In this document: positions 1-6,216 of the stretch, piece by piece
How the letters are laid out: every line of letters starts with the position of its first letter
Position numbering within the stretch: the stretch's first letter is position 1
NCBI GenBank assembly: GCA_903944555.1
Contig: CAJASG010000452.1
Coordinates: 1-8,138 of the forward strand
Reading direction: 5' to 3'
Length of the DNA: 8,138 nucleotides
Source: an uncultured beta proteobacterium
GTDB taxonomy: Bacteria; Pseudomonadota; Gammaproteobacteria; Burkholderiales; Burkholderiaceae_C
Program-made: the position numbers and the translations under genes
The notes under the pieces: generated by a model
Told to the model about the DNA's origin: nothing
Seen by the model: the letters and a program-made list of their open reading frames with translations, nothing else
The model's database searches: none

Positions 1-98
1 CCGCCTATGCCAAGCTGCGAAAAACGGCGATGGACAAGAACCTGAAACTGGTGGACGTGGCCCAGCGCATGCTGGATGTGGCGGACTTGCTGGCTTAG
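1..98 (+). CDS. nasT: C-terminal end of an ANTAR-domain response regulator, NasT type (5' part outside window)
   Basis: The open frame from base 3 to the TAG at 96-98 gives 31 residues beginning AYAKLRKTAMDKN and ending MLDVADLLA. This matches the end of an ANTAR RNA-binding domain: the alternating small/Leu pattern with 'LRKTAM', then 'VDVAQRML' and a hydrophobic tail. ANTAR proteins bind paired hexaloop hairpins in nascent RNA and prevent termination. In nitrate assimilation NasT does this and is held inactive by the nitrate/nitrite sensor NasS. The assignment is strengthened by what lies downstream: a leader with two hexaloop hairpins and a terminator in front of nitrate transport genes. 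The receiver-like N-terminal domain is off the window, so NasT versus another ANTAR regulator rests on this tail and on context. Confidence 0.8.
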   Translation, partial: AYAKLRKTAMDKNLKLVDVAQRMLDVADLLA

Positions 99-103
99 GG
101 GAC

Positions 104-197
104 AGGGCGGTAGGGTGGCACAGGGTTCTGCTCCGGGTCCCCCGGCCGTCGGCCTCCTCCGTTACCTGCGCAGAACCCTGTGCCACCCCACCACCCT
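104..197. repeat. Large imperfect inverted repeat, possible REP/MITE-like element
   Basis: An 18-base arm at 113-130 (GGGTGGCACAGGGTTCTG) is perfectly complementary to 171-188. Pairing continues outward to 104-130 / 171-197 with two mismatches (112 with 189, and 108 with 193). The 40-base interior (131-170) is very GC-rich and carries a GGCC-GTC-GGCC mini-dyad at 144-154. It begins 6 bases after the nasT stop. There is no T-run after either arm, so it is not a normal intrinsic terminator. It could still protect the nasT mRNA 3' end, or be a copy of a dispersed palindromic repeat. A genome-wide copy count would separate these. Confidence 0.75.
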
Positions 198-234
198 ACA
201 GCCCCACCACCACGGATTGCCTTATTAGGTGCAT

Positions 235-251
235 CGCACAAAAACAGTGCC
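235..251. promoter_or_regulatory. Candidate NtrC (NRI) enhancer site upstream of nrtABD
   Basis: Bases 236-239 (GCAC) and 247-250 (GTGC) are separated by exactly seven A-rich bases (AAAAACA). This is the layout of the enteric NtrC consensus TGCACCAAAATGGTGCA. The centre at about 243 is roughly 128 bases upstream of the start predicted from the sigma-54 promoter, a normal enhancer distance. A further half site, GGTGCA at 228-233, adjoins it. NtrC would activate here under nitrogen limitation. This is a motif match only. Confidence 0.65.
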
Positions 252-343
252 TCACTAGAAATTTCATGTCAAATAGGGCTGAAACCCTTATGGAACGTGC
301 GTAAGCAGCTACTCTTTTTATAGCAGAAGTCAAACAAACCAAG

Positions 344-361
344 TTGGCACAGTCATTGCAT
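344..361 (+). promoter_or_regulatory. Sigma-54 (RpoN) -24/-12 promoter of the nrtABD operon
   Basis: TTGGCAC (344-350), five bases, then TTGCAT (356-361) match the sigma-54 consensus TGGCAC-N5-TTGCW completely. The invariant GG (346-347) and GC (358-359) are 10 bases apart, as required. Transcription is expected to start near 371, giving a leader of about 150 bases before nrtA. Together with the NtrC-like site upstream, this points to nitrogen-limitation control. Confidence 0.88.
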
Positions 362-373
362 AGATAACTCCGA

Positions 374-387
374 GACCCGCAAGGGTC
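374..387 (+). other. GNRA-capped hairpin at the 5' end of the nrt leader RNA
   Basis: GACCC (374-378), loop GCAA, GGGTC (383-387) form a perfect 5-bp stem with a GNRA tetraloop right at the predicted 5' end of the transcript. It may protect the 5' end. Its 3' strand (383-387) could pair instead with a second GACCC at 396-400, which is part of the first ANTAR hairpin, so it might also act as a switch. Confidence 0.55.
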
Positions 388-397
388 ATGCGCAAGA

Positions 398-445
398 CCC
401 GGTCTAAAGGCGGAACGGGAACTGCGTAACAGGACAAAGGCGTCC
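398..445 (+). ncRNA. Two-hexaloop ANTAR-target RNA element (P1 and P2) in the nrt leader
   Basis: P1 pairs 398-405 (CCCGGTCT) with 412-419 (GGAACGGG): seven pairs including a closing G-U, plus one G-A mismatch, around the six-base loop AAAGGC (406-411). P2 pairs 432-435 (GGAC) with 442-445 (GTCC) around an identical loop AAAGGC (436-441). The linker is 12 bases. Known ANTAR targets are two tandem hairpins with six-base loops having A at position 1 and G at position 4; both loops fit. P2 shares bases 436-445 with the 5' arm of the following terminator, so P2 and the terminator cannot both form. Binding of NasT, encoded just upstream, would stabilise P1-P2 and allow read-through into nrtABD. 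Structure and mechanism are inferred from the sequence. Confidence 0.85.
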
Positions 446-498
446 CCACAGGTTCGAAATGCTGCATGCGTTTTGGGCCTTGTGCGGACGCCTTTTTT
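436..498 (+). terminator. Intrinsic terminator (attenuator) in the nrtABD leader
   Basis: AAAGGCGTCC (436-445) pairs perfectly with GGACGCCTTT (486-495). After one C-C mismatch (446/485) a further six pairs follow (447-452 with 479-484, one of them G-U). The loop is 453-478. The stem runs into TTTTTT (493-498) and then more T-rich sequence. It lies entirely before nrtA, so it would stop transcription by default. Its 5' arm contains the P2 hexaloop and 3' strand, the expected design for ANTAR antitermination. Confidence 0.88.
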
Positions 499-509
499 GT
501 TTTCTTTTT

Positions 510-515
510 AAGGAG
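510..515 (+). promoter_or_regulatory. Ribosome binding site that fixes the nrtA start
   Basis: AAGGAG at 510-515 lies seven bases before the ATG at 523. The in-frame ATG at 466 lies inside the terminator loop and has no comparable site, so 523 is the real start. Confidence 0.85.
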
Positions 516-522
516 TTTTGCC

Positions 523-1767
523 ATGACCGATCTTCTCAATTCCAAACTCAGCCGCCGCTCCGTGCTGCAAACCGCCACCCTGGGGGCCATTGGCATCACA
601 CCCGCCTTGCGCTCGGTGGTGTACGCCGCAGGGTCGGATGCCCCGGAGAAAACCGAAGTCAAAATTGGCTTCATCCCGTTGACCGATTGCGCCAGTGTTG
701 TCATGGCCTCGGTGCTGGGTTTTGACAAAAAGTACGGTGTCAAGATCATCCCCACCAAAGAAGCCAGCTGGGCAGGTGTGCGCGACAAGCTCACCACCGG
801 CGAGCTGGACTTTGCCCATGTGCTCTACGGCTTGATTTATGGCGTGCATTTGGGTATCGGCGGGGCCAAAAAAGACATGGCCGTGCTGATGACCTTGAAC
901 AACAACGGCCAGGCGATCACCCTTTCCAAGAAGCTGGCCGACAAGGGTGCCGTGGACGGAGCCGGCCTGGCCAAGCTGATGGCGGCTGAAAAGCGCGAAT
1001 ACACCTTTGCCCAGACCTTCCCCACCGGCACGCACGCCATGTGGCTGTACTACTGGATGGCGGCCAACGGCATCAACCCCGTCAGCGGCGCCAAGGTCAT
1101 CACCGTGCCACCACCGCAAATGGTGGCCAATATGCGGGTGGGCAACATGGACGGTTTTTGCGTGGGCGAGCCCTGGAACCACCGCGCCATCATTGACGGC
1201 ATTGGTGTCACAGCCGCCACCACGCAGGACATCTGGAAAGACCACCCTGAAAAGGTGCTGGGCACCACTGGCGATTTTGTCAAGAAATACCCCAACACCG
1301 CCCGCGCCGTCACCGCTGCGATTCTGGAAGCCAGCCAGTGGATCGACGCCAGCCTGTCCAACAAAACCAAGATGGCCGAAACCATTGCCGACAAGAGTTA
1401 TGTGAACACCAGTGTGGACGCTATCAACCAGCGCATTTTGGGCCGCTACCAAAACGGCATGGGCAAGACCTGGGACGACCCCAACTACATGAAGTTCTTC
1501 AACGACGGTGCCGTCAACTTCCCTTATCTGAGCGACGGCATGTGGTTCATGACCCAGCACAAGCGCTGGGGCCTGCTGAAAGACCACCCGGACTACCTGG
1601 GCGTGGCCAAGCAGATCAACCAGATCGACATCTACAAGCAGGCGGCCGCTGCGACCAAGACCCCGGTGCCCAAGGATGTCATGCGCTCAGCCAAGCTGAT
1701 GGACGGTGTGGTGTGGGACGGCAAAGACCCCAAGAAATACGCCGACGGTTTCAAGATCAAGGCCTAA
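523..1767 (+). CDS. nrtA: Nitrate ABC transporter, periplasmic nitrate-binding protein (NrtA/NasF family)
   Basis: A 414-residue protein that captures nitrate in the periplasm and delivers it to the NrtB/NrtD complex. The N-terminus is a Tat signal: twin arginines at 11-12 in LSRRSVLQTA, a hydrophobic stretch at about 17-33, and a likely cut after VYA at 33-35. The mature part has the NrtA/CmpA layout, starting 'VKIGFIPLTDCASVVMA' and continuing through 'EASWAGVRDKL' (W83), 'FPTGTHAMWLYYW' (H171) and 'GFCVGEPWN'. In this family an aromatic residue and a His at such positions contact the anion; equating W83 and H171 with them is my inference. The length is normal. It is first gene of nrtABD, behind an ANTAR-controlled terminator and a sigma-54 promoter. 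Cyanate or bicarbonate binding is possible from family alone, but the nasT-type context favours nitrate. Confidence 0.93.
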   Translation: MTDLLNSKLSRRSVLQTATLGAIGITPALRSVVYAAGSDAPEKTEVKIGFIPLTDCASVVMASVLGFDKKYGVKIIPTKEASWAGVRDKLTTGELDFAHVLYGLIYGVHLGIGGAKKDMAVLMTLNNNGQAITLSKKLADKGAVDGAGLAKLMAAEKREYTFAQTFPTGTHAMWLYYWMAANGINPVSGAKVITVPPPQMVANMRVGNMDGFCVGEPWNHRAIIDGIGVTAATTQDIWKDHPEKVLGTTGDFVKKYPNTARAVTAAILEASQWIDASLSNKTKMAETIADKSYVNTSVDAINQRILGRYQNGMGKTWDDPNYMKFFNDGAVNFPYLSDGMWFMTQHKRWGLLKDHPDYLGVAKQINQIDIYKQAAAATKTPVPKDVMRSAKLMDGVVWDGKDPKKYADGFKIKA

Positions 1768-1794
1768 CAAGCCCCAACACGCAAGGAGCACACC

Positions 1795-2751
1795 ATGGTC
1801 AGCGCCGTTTTACACGCACCACTGGCGGAAGAAGCACCGTCTTCTGCTATCAAAAAAGAAGCTGCTCGCGCAGCTTCTACGGGGGCTACAACCCTAAATG
1901 ACTCAGAAGTTTTTGTCGTGGCGCAGCCTCTACCTCGGGAGCGGCCTGCTGTGCGCAAGCCGCCCACCGACTGGCGCGGCCTCGCGCTGACGGTGTTGCC
2001 ACCCCTGTTTGGTTTGGGGTTGCTGATCGGCATTTGGGCGCTGGTCAGCATAGGCACCGCCAGCAGCATTCCCAGCCCGTGGGAGACGTGGAAGCAGGCC
2101 GTGGTGCTGTTCAGCGATCCGTTCTACCGCAAGGGCCCGAACGACCAGGGCGTGGGCTGGAACGTGCTGGCCTCGCTGGAGCGGGTGGCGCTTGGCTTTG
2201 GTCTGGCCGCAGCGGTGGGCATTCCGGCCGGCTTCATGATCGGGCGGTTTGAGTTTTTGAGCCGCATGTTCAACCCGCTGATCAGCCTGCTGCGCCCGGT
2301 GTCGCCACTGGCCTGGTTGCCGATTGGCCTACTGGTGTTCAAGGGTGCCAACCCGGCCGCCATCTGGACCATCTTCATCTGCTCGATCTGGCCGATGATC
2401 ATCAACACCGCCGTGGGTGTGCAACGGGTGCCACAGGACTACATGAACGTGGCCCGCGTGCTGAACCTGAGCGAGTGGAAGATCGTGACCAAGATCCTGT
2501 TCCCCTCGGTGCTGCCCTACATGCTGACCGGCGTGCGCCTGGCGGTGGGTACGGCCTGGCTGGTGATTGTGGCGGCCGAGATGCTGACCGGCGGCGTGGG
2601 CATCGGCTTTTGGGTCTGGGACGAGTGGAACAACCTGAACGTCAAAAACATCATCATCGCCATCTTCGTGATCGGCATCGTGGGCCTGGTTCTGGAATAT
2701 GCGCTGATCAAGATTGCGACAGCGTTCACATTTGAAGAGGTGAAATCATGA
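1795..2751 (+). CDS. nrtB: Nitrate ABC transporter, permease subunit (NrtB/NasE family)
   Basis: A 318-residue inner-membrane permease that forms the nitrate channel. AAGGAG at 1783-1788 precedes the ATG at 1795, 27 bases after nrtA. Residues from about 60 on form a typical binding-protein-dependent permease with about six membrane segments. It has 'SIPSPWETW', the conserved 'LLRPVSPLAWLPIGLLVFKGANPAAIW', and the cytoplasmic EAA-type loop 'VARVLNLSEWKIVTKILFP' that docks on the ATPase. The C-terminus 'TAWLVIVAAEMLTGGVGIGFWVWDEWN' is also typical. The first 55-60 residues are a soluble, low-complexity tail, part of which (about 17-38) is encoded by a sequence resembling a dispersed Comamonadaceae repeat with a strong hairpin. 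The stop codon overlaps the nrtD start (ATGA), indicating translational coupling. Confidence 0.92.
   Translation: MVSAVLHAPLAEEAPSSAIKKEAARAASTGATTLNDSEVFVVAQPLPRERPAVRKPPTDWRGLALTVLPPLFGLGLLIGIWALVSIGTASSIPSPWETWKQAVVLFSDPFYRKGPNDQGVGWNVLASLERVALGFGLAAAVGIPAGFMIGRFEFLSRMFNPLISLLRPVSPLAWLPIGLLVFKGANPAAIWTIFICSIWPMIINTAVGVQRVPQDYMNVARVLNLSEWKIVTKILFPSVLPYMLTGVRLAVGTAWLVIVAAEMLTGGVGIGFWVWDEWNNLNVKNIIIAIFVIGIVGLVLEYALIKIATAFTFEEVKS
1843..1908 (+). repeat. Repeat-like segment with a perfect 9-bp hairpin inside the nrtB 5' coding region
   Basis: AGAAGCTGC (1857-1865), loop TCGC, GCAGCTTCT (1870-1878) form a perfect stem. It is flanked by GCTATCAAAAA on the left and GGGGGCTACAACCCTAAATG on the right. 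This order (GCTATCAAAAA, GCTGCTCGCGC, GGGCTACA, then CCCTAAATGA or similar) resembles, from memory, a short repeat scattered between genes in Rhodoferax, Polaromonas and Acidovorax. Here it is read in frame as nrtB residues 17-36 or so. The edges are approximate. Confidence 0.5.
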
Positions 2752-3575
2752 ACGAAAAATTTATCGAAATCCAAAACGTCGCGCAAACCTTCAAGACCAA
2801 GAAGGGTTTCTTCCCCGCGCTGCGTGACATCAACCTGAACGTCGCCAAAGGCGAGTTCGTGACCCTGATCGGCCACTCGGGTTGCGGCAAGTCCACCTTG
2901 CTCAACCTGATCGCCGGGCTGACCATGCCCACAGCGGGCACACTGCTGTGCGCCAACCGCGAGATCGCCGGCCCCGGCCCCGAGCGTGCGGTGGTGTTCC
3001 AAAACCACTCCCTGCTGCCGTGGCTGACCTGCTTTGAGAATGTCTACCTGGGCGTGGAGCGCGTCTTTGGTGCCGGATCCAAAAGCGTGGGCGCACCGTC
3101 CGAAAACAAAGCCCAGTTGATGGCCCGCACCGACGCGGCCCTGGCACTGGTTGGCTTGACCCCGGCCGCGCAAAAACGCCCCGGTGAGATCTCCGGCGGC
3201 ATGAAGCAACGTGTCGGCATTGCGCGGGCGCTGGCCATGGAGCCCAAGGTCTTGCTGATGGATGAACCCTTTGGCGCCTTGGATGCACTCACCCGCGCCA
3301 AACTGCAAGACGAGTTGCTGGAGATTGTGGCCCGCACCCACAGCACCGTGGTGATGGTGACGCACGATGTCGACGAGGCCGTGCTGCTGTCCGACAAGAT
3401 CGTGATGCTGACCAACGGGCCGGCCGCCACCATTGGCGAAGTGCTGGCGGTGGAGCTGCCCCGGCCCCGCAATCGGGTGGCACTGGCCGACAGCGCCCAG
3501 TACCTGCAGTACCGCAAGGCGGTGATCGACTTCCTGTACACCCGCCAGGCCCACGTCGAAAAGACGGCCGCCTGA
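2748..3575 (+). CDS. nrtD: Nitrate ABC transporter, ATP-binding subunit (NrtD/NasD family)
   Basis: A 275-residue cytoplasmic ATPase that powers nitrate import through NrtB. All ABC motifs are present: Walker A GHSGCGKST (42-50), Q-loop Gln85 in 'FQNHSLLPW', signature ISGGMKQR (148-155), Walker B KVLLMDEP (167-174), D-loop GALDALT (176-182) and switch His206 in VTHD. The start overlaps the nrtB stop by four bases, with a purine-rich GAAGAGGTG just upstream. The segment around 105-125 (GAGSKSVGAPSENKAQ) is a polar insertion between Q-loop and signature, seen in the NrtD/CmpD branch. It lacks the extra NrtA-like C-terminal domain that defines cyanobacterial NrtC, so this is an NrtD-type subunit, probably acting as a homodimer. 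The SsuB/TauB family is similar, but the neighbours decide for nitrate. Confidence 0.92.
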   Translation: MNEKFIEIQNVAQTFKTKKGFFPALRDINLNVAKGEFVTLIGHSGCGKSTLLNLIAGLTMPTAGTLLCANREIAGPGPERAVVFQNHSLLPWLTCFENVYLGVERVFGAGSKSVGAPSENKAQLMARTDAALALVGLTPAAQKRPGEISGGMKQRVGIARALAMEPKVLLMDEPFGALDALTRAKLQDELLEIVARTHSTVVMVTHDVDEAVLLSDKIVMLTNGPAATIGEVLAVELPRPRNRVALADSAQYLQYRKAVIDFLYTRQAHVEKTAA

Positions 3576-3596
3576 ACCGCGGCACACGCGCGCCAG

Positions 3597-3622
3597 CTGG
3601 TAGCAGAAAGCCCGGCTACCAG
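3597..3622 (+). terminator. Hairpin downstream of nrtD, possible weak terminator or 3' stabiliser
   Basis: CTGGTAGC (3597-3604) is perfectly complementary to GCTACCAG (3615-3622) with a 10-base loop, 22 bases after the nrtD stop. No T-run follows, so efficient intrinsic termination is doubtful. It is the only candidate end signal for nrtABD in the 133-base gap before the next gene. Confidence 0.4.
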
Positions 3623-3708
3623 GATTGACTTATGTCACTCGGGCGACCCCAAATCGGGACCAAAATTGCCCTCACAGAAAGTCCGTATGGCTGCATAATC
3701 GGCAGCCT

Positions 3709-6201
3709 ATGGAGCCCCCCTTCCCGCTGCTAGACCCCCTACGAATGCAAGAGCCATTGCAGTGCAGTGCGCGCGTCACCCAAGACGCCCACTGGGATTG
3801 GGACCTGATTTCCGGCGACGTTTACTTCGCACCGCAGTGGTGGAAAACGCTTGGTTATGAAGTCAATGCACTGCCCACCGCCGCAACCTTGTGGGCCAGT
3901 TTTTGCCACCCCGATGATGGACAACGTTTCGACGAAGTGCTCACGTCGGCCTTGGCGAGTACTGAAGAAGGCTTCCAACTGGAACACCGCCTGCGGCACA
4001 TACAGGGGCACTATGTTCCCGTGCTGACACGTGCCCATATCCGTCGGGATACGGCTGGCAAGCCAACCCGGCTCTCAGGTATCAACACCGAACTCACCGA
4101 ACACAAGCCCGCCACATGGTGCAGTGTGGGTGTGCGCGAATCGCGTTTTCGCGCGCTCACCGAATTGACCTCCGACTGGTACTGGGAGCAGGACGCAAAT
4201 TTCCGGTTCACGCGCATGAGCGACAGTTTCCCTGCCGACAGCCGGATCAACCCCGGCAACTGCTTGGGCCGGACCCGTTGGGAACTGCTCCACGCGGGGG
4301 TGACCGATGCACAGTGGGCTGCCCACCGCGCCGTACTGCAAGCCCGCCGGACGTTTCACGAATTTGAAATGCAACGCCCCACCCACGATGGCAACTGGGT
4401 CTGGATCTCGGTCAGTGGGGTGCCCGTTTTTGACAGCCAGGGCGTGTTCATGGGGTACTGGGGTGTCGGGCGTGACATTGCAGCGCGCAAACAGACCGAC
4501 ACCGTGCTGCGCGAGAGCGAAGACCGCTTTCGCACGCTCACCCACCTGTCGTCTGACTGGTACTGGGAGCAGGATGAAAACTACCGCTTCACCCTGGTCA
4601 GTGGCGAAGTTTTTGGAAGCACGGGACTCAACGCGCACGACCATATCGGAAAGTTCCGCTGGGACGTGCAAACGCTCAACCTGAACGAAGCGGACTGGGA
4701 TCGCCACCGTGCGGTGCTTGATGCGCGCCAGGAGTTCCGGGATTTTGAGCTCCGCTTGCCTGACAGTGCCGAGCGCATGCACTGGGCATCGGTCAGTGGT
4801 ACACCCATGTTTCATGCGGACGGGACATTCAAGGGCTACCGGGGCATCGGGCGCGACATCACGGCCAAAAAGCAGGCCGGAGAACAAATCCACCGTCTGG
4901 CCTTTTATGACGCCTTGACCGGCCTGCCCAACCGGCGCCTGTTGCTGGAGCAATTGAAAAAAATCTTGCAAATCAACGCACGCCACGGCATGCGCGGTGC
5001 CCTGCTGTTTATCGACCTGGACAACTTCAAAACCCTCACCGACACCCTGGGGCACGACGTCGGAGATTTGCTGTTGCAGCAAGTCGCCAAACGACTGGTG
5101 ACATGCGTACGCGAAGCCGACACGGTGGCACGCCTGGGTGGCGACGAATTCGTGGTGGTGTTGGAAGACCTGAACGACGACGAACTGGAAGCGGCCGCTC
5201 AGGCCGAAGCAGTGGGGCAGAAAATCCTCGCCTCGCTCAACAGCCCCTACCAACTGGCTGGGCGCGATCACCGCAGTTCACCCAGTATTGGCATCACCCT
5301 ATTCGGCGGTGATGCGCAGTGGGTGGACGATCTGCTCAAGCAGGCGGATTTGGCCATGTACCAGGCCAAGGCCAGCGGGCGCAACACCTTGCGCTTTTTT
5401 GATATCGGGATGCAATCGGAGGTGGAAAGCCGGGTCGCGCTGGAGTCGGACCTGCGGGATGGCTTGCAGGGTGGTGAAGAACTGGAGCTGCATTTCCAAG
5501 GCATGTTTGGCAGTGATGGCCGGGTCACAGGGGCCGAAGCCCTGGTGCGTTGGCAGCAACCGAACCGGGGGCTGGTCATGCCGGCGGACTTCATTCCACT
5601 GGCGGAGTCGACGGGCCTGATCTTTACCTTGGGTCGCTGGGTCTTACAGACGGCCTGCGAACAGCTGGCGCTGTGGGCACAACGCCCCGAAATGGCGCAC
5701 TTGACTCTGGCCGTGAACGTCAGTGCCCGGCAATTGCGTGAACCCGATTTTGTATCGCTGGTGCTAAACACACTACAACGCACCGGAGCCAATGCAAGCC
5801 GATTGCGCCTGGAGCTGACCGAAAGCGTGTTGATTCATCACGTCGAAGACACCATTGTCAAGATGAACACGCTGAAGGCGGTTGGCGTCGGCTTTTCGCT
5901 GGACGACTTTGGCACCGGCTACTCGTCCCTGAGCTACCTCAAACAGCTCCCGCTGGATCTGCTCAAGATCGACCATTCGTTCGTACGCGACGTGCTGACG
6001 GACCCCAACGATGCGGCGATTGCCCGCACCATCGTCACCTTGGGCCATAGTCTGGGACTGGCGGTCGTGGCCGAGGGGGTAGAGACGCAAGAGCAACGCG
6101 AATTTCTAGCCAGCATTGGCTGCTTCGCCTACCAGGGATTTTTGTTCGGTGGACCCGTGCCCATTGAACAATTCGATGCTCTGGTGCTGGCCCACACATA
6201 G
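3709..6201 (+). CDS. Membrane-less PAS-PAS-PAS-GGDEF-EAL cyclic-di-GMP signalling protein
   Basis: An 830-residue predicted cytoplasmic sensor. PAS1 lies at about 20-140 ('HWDWDLISGDVYFAPQWW'). PAS2 (about 144-265) and PAS3 (about 269-390) are tandem copies 125 residues apart sharing 'SDWYWEQD'. GGDEF (395-560) has an intact GGDEF at 477-481 and an I-site R468-E-A-D471, but Thr444 replaces the usual Asn of FKxxND. EAL (about 570-825) keeps E610-A-L, N670, E702, D732-D733, K753, E789 and Q809, so phosphodiesterase activity is likely; the usual YQP is FQG. No membrane segment or signal is visible. The frame is open back to TTG at 3625. ATG 3709 is the first ATG but has no clear ribosome site, and ATG 3745 is an alternative. 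The start is therefore uncertain, the domain call is not. Its link to nitrate is unknown. Confidence 0.88.
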   Translation: MEPPFPLLDPLRMQEPLQCSARVTQDAHWDWDLISGDVYFAPQWWKTLGYEVNALPTAATLWASFCHPDDGQRFDEVLTSALASTEEGFQLEHRLRHIQGHYVPVLTRAHIRRDTAGKPTRLSGINTELTEHKPATWCSVGVRESRFRALTELTSDWYWEQDANFRFTRMSDSFPADSRINPGNCLGRTRWELLHAGVTDAQWAAHRAVLQARRTFHEFEMQRPTHDGNWVWISVSGVPVFDSQGVFMGYWGVGRDIAARKQTDTVLRESEDRFRTLTHLSSDWYWEQDENYRFTLVSGEVFGSTGLNAHDHIGKFRWDVQTLNLNEADWDRHRAVLDARQEFRDFELRLPDSAERMHWASVSGTPMFHADGTFKGYRGIGRDITAKKQAGEQIHRLAFYDALTGLPNRRLLLEQLKKILQINARHGMRGALLFIDLDNFKTLTDTLGHDVGDLLLQQVAKRLVTCVREADTVARLGGDEFVVVLEDLNDDELEAAAQAEAVGQKILASLNSPYQLAGRDHRSSPSIGITLFGGDAQWVDDLLKQADLAMYQAKASGRNTLRFFDIGMQSEVESRVALESDLRDGLQGGEELELHFQGMFGSDGRVTGAEALVRWQQPNRGLVMPADFIPLAESTGLIFTLGRWVLQTACEQLALWAQRPEMAHLTLAVNVSARQLREPDFVSLVLNTLQRTGANASRLRLELTESVLIHHVEDTIVKMNTLKAVGVGFSLDDFGTGYSSLSYLKQLPLDLLKIDHSFVRDVLTDPNDAAIARTIVTLGHSLGLAVVAEGVETQEQREFLASIGCFAYQGFLFGGPVPIEQFDALVLAHT

Positions 6202-6216
6202 AGTTGAAGCCAATAT

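Noticed and set aside
466..522. Upstream in-frame ATG that would lengthen NrtA by 19 residues
   Set aside because: It lies in the loop of the leader terminator, has no ribosome site, and would put extra residues before the Tat signal. AAGGAG at 510-515 supports ATG 523.
508..1587. Long open frame on the - strand opposite nrtA
   Set aside because: Antisense shadow of GC-rich coding sequence. The protein is rich in His, Gly and Val with no recognisable domain, and the + strand frame is unmistakably NrtA.
2517..3587. 356-codon - strand open frame opposite nrtB/nrtD
   Set aside because: It covers the ATPase motifs of nrtD in antisense, spans a gene boundary, and has no domain or ribosome site.
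3666..3699. Possible sigma-70 promoter (TTGCCC and CATAAT) before the PAS-GGDEF-EAL gene
   Set aside because: The 22-base spacing is too long. A -35 at normal spacing (CTCACA) is weak, and the start site would nearly coincide with ATG 3709.
3625..3708. TTG-started N-terminal extension of the PAS-GGDEF-EAL protein (28 residues)
   Set aside because: No ribosome site before the TTG, which directly follows the nrtD downstream hairpin, and the extra residues have no domain character. It cannot be fully excluded.
4075..5271. 398-codon - strand open frame opposite the PAS-GGDEF-EAL gene
   Set aside because: Shadow frame produced by codon bias. It encodes no recognisable protein, and the + strand domains are continuous through it.
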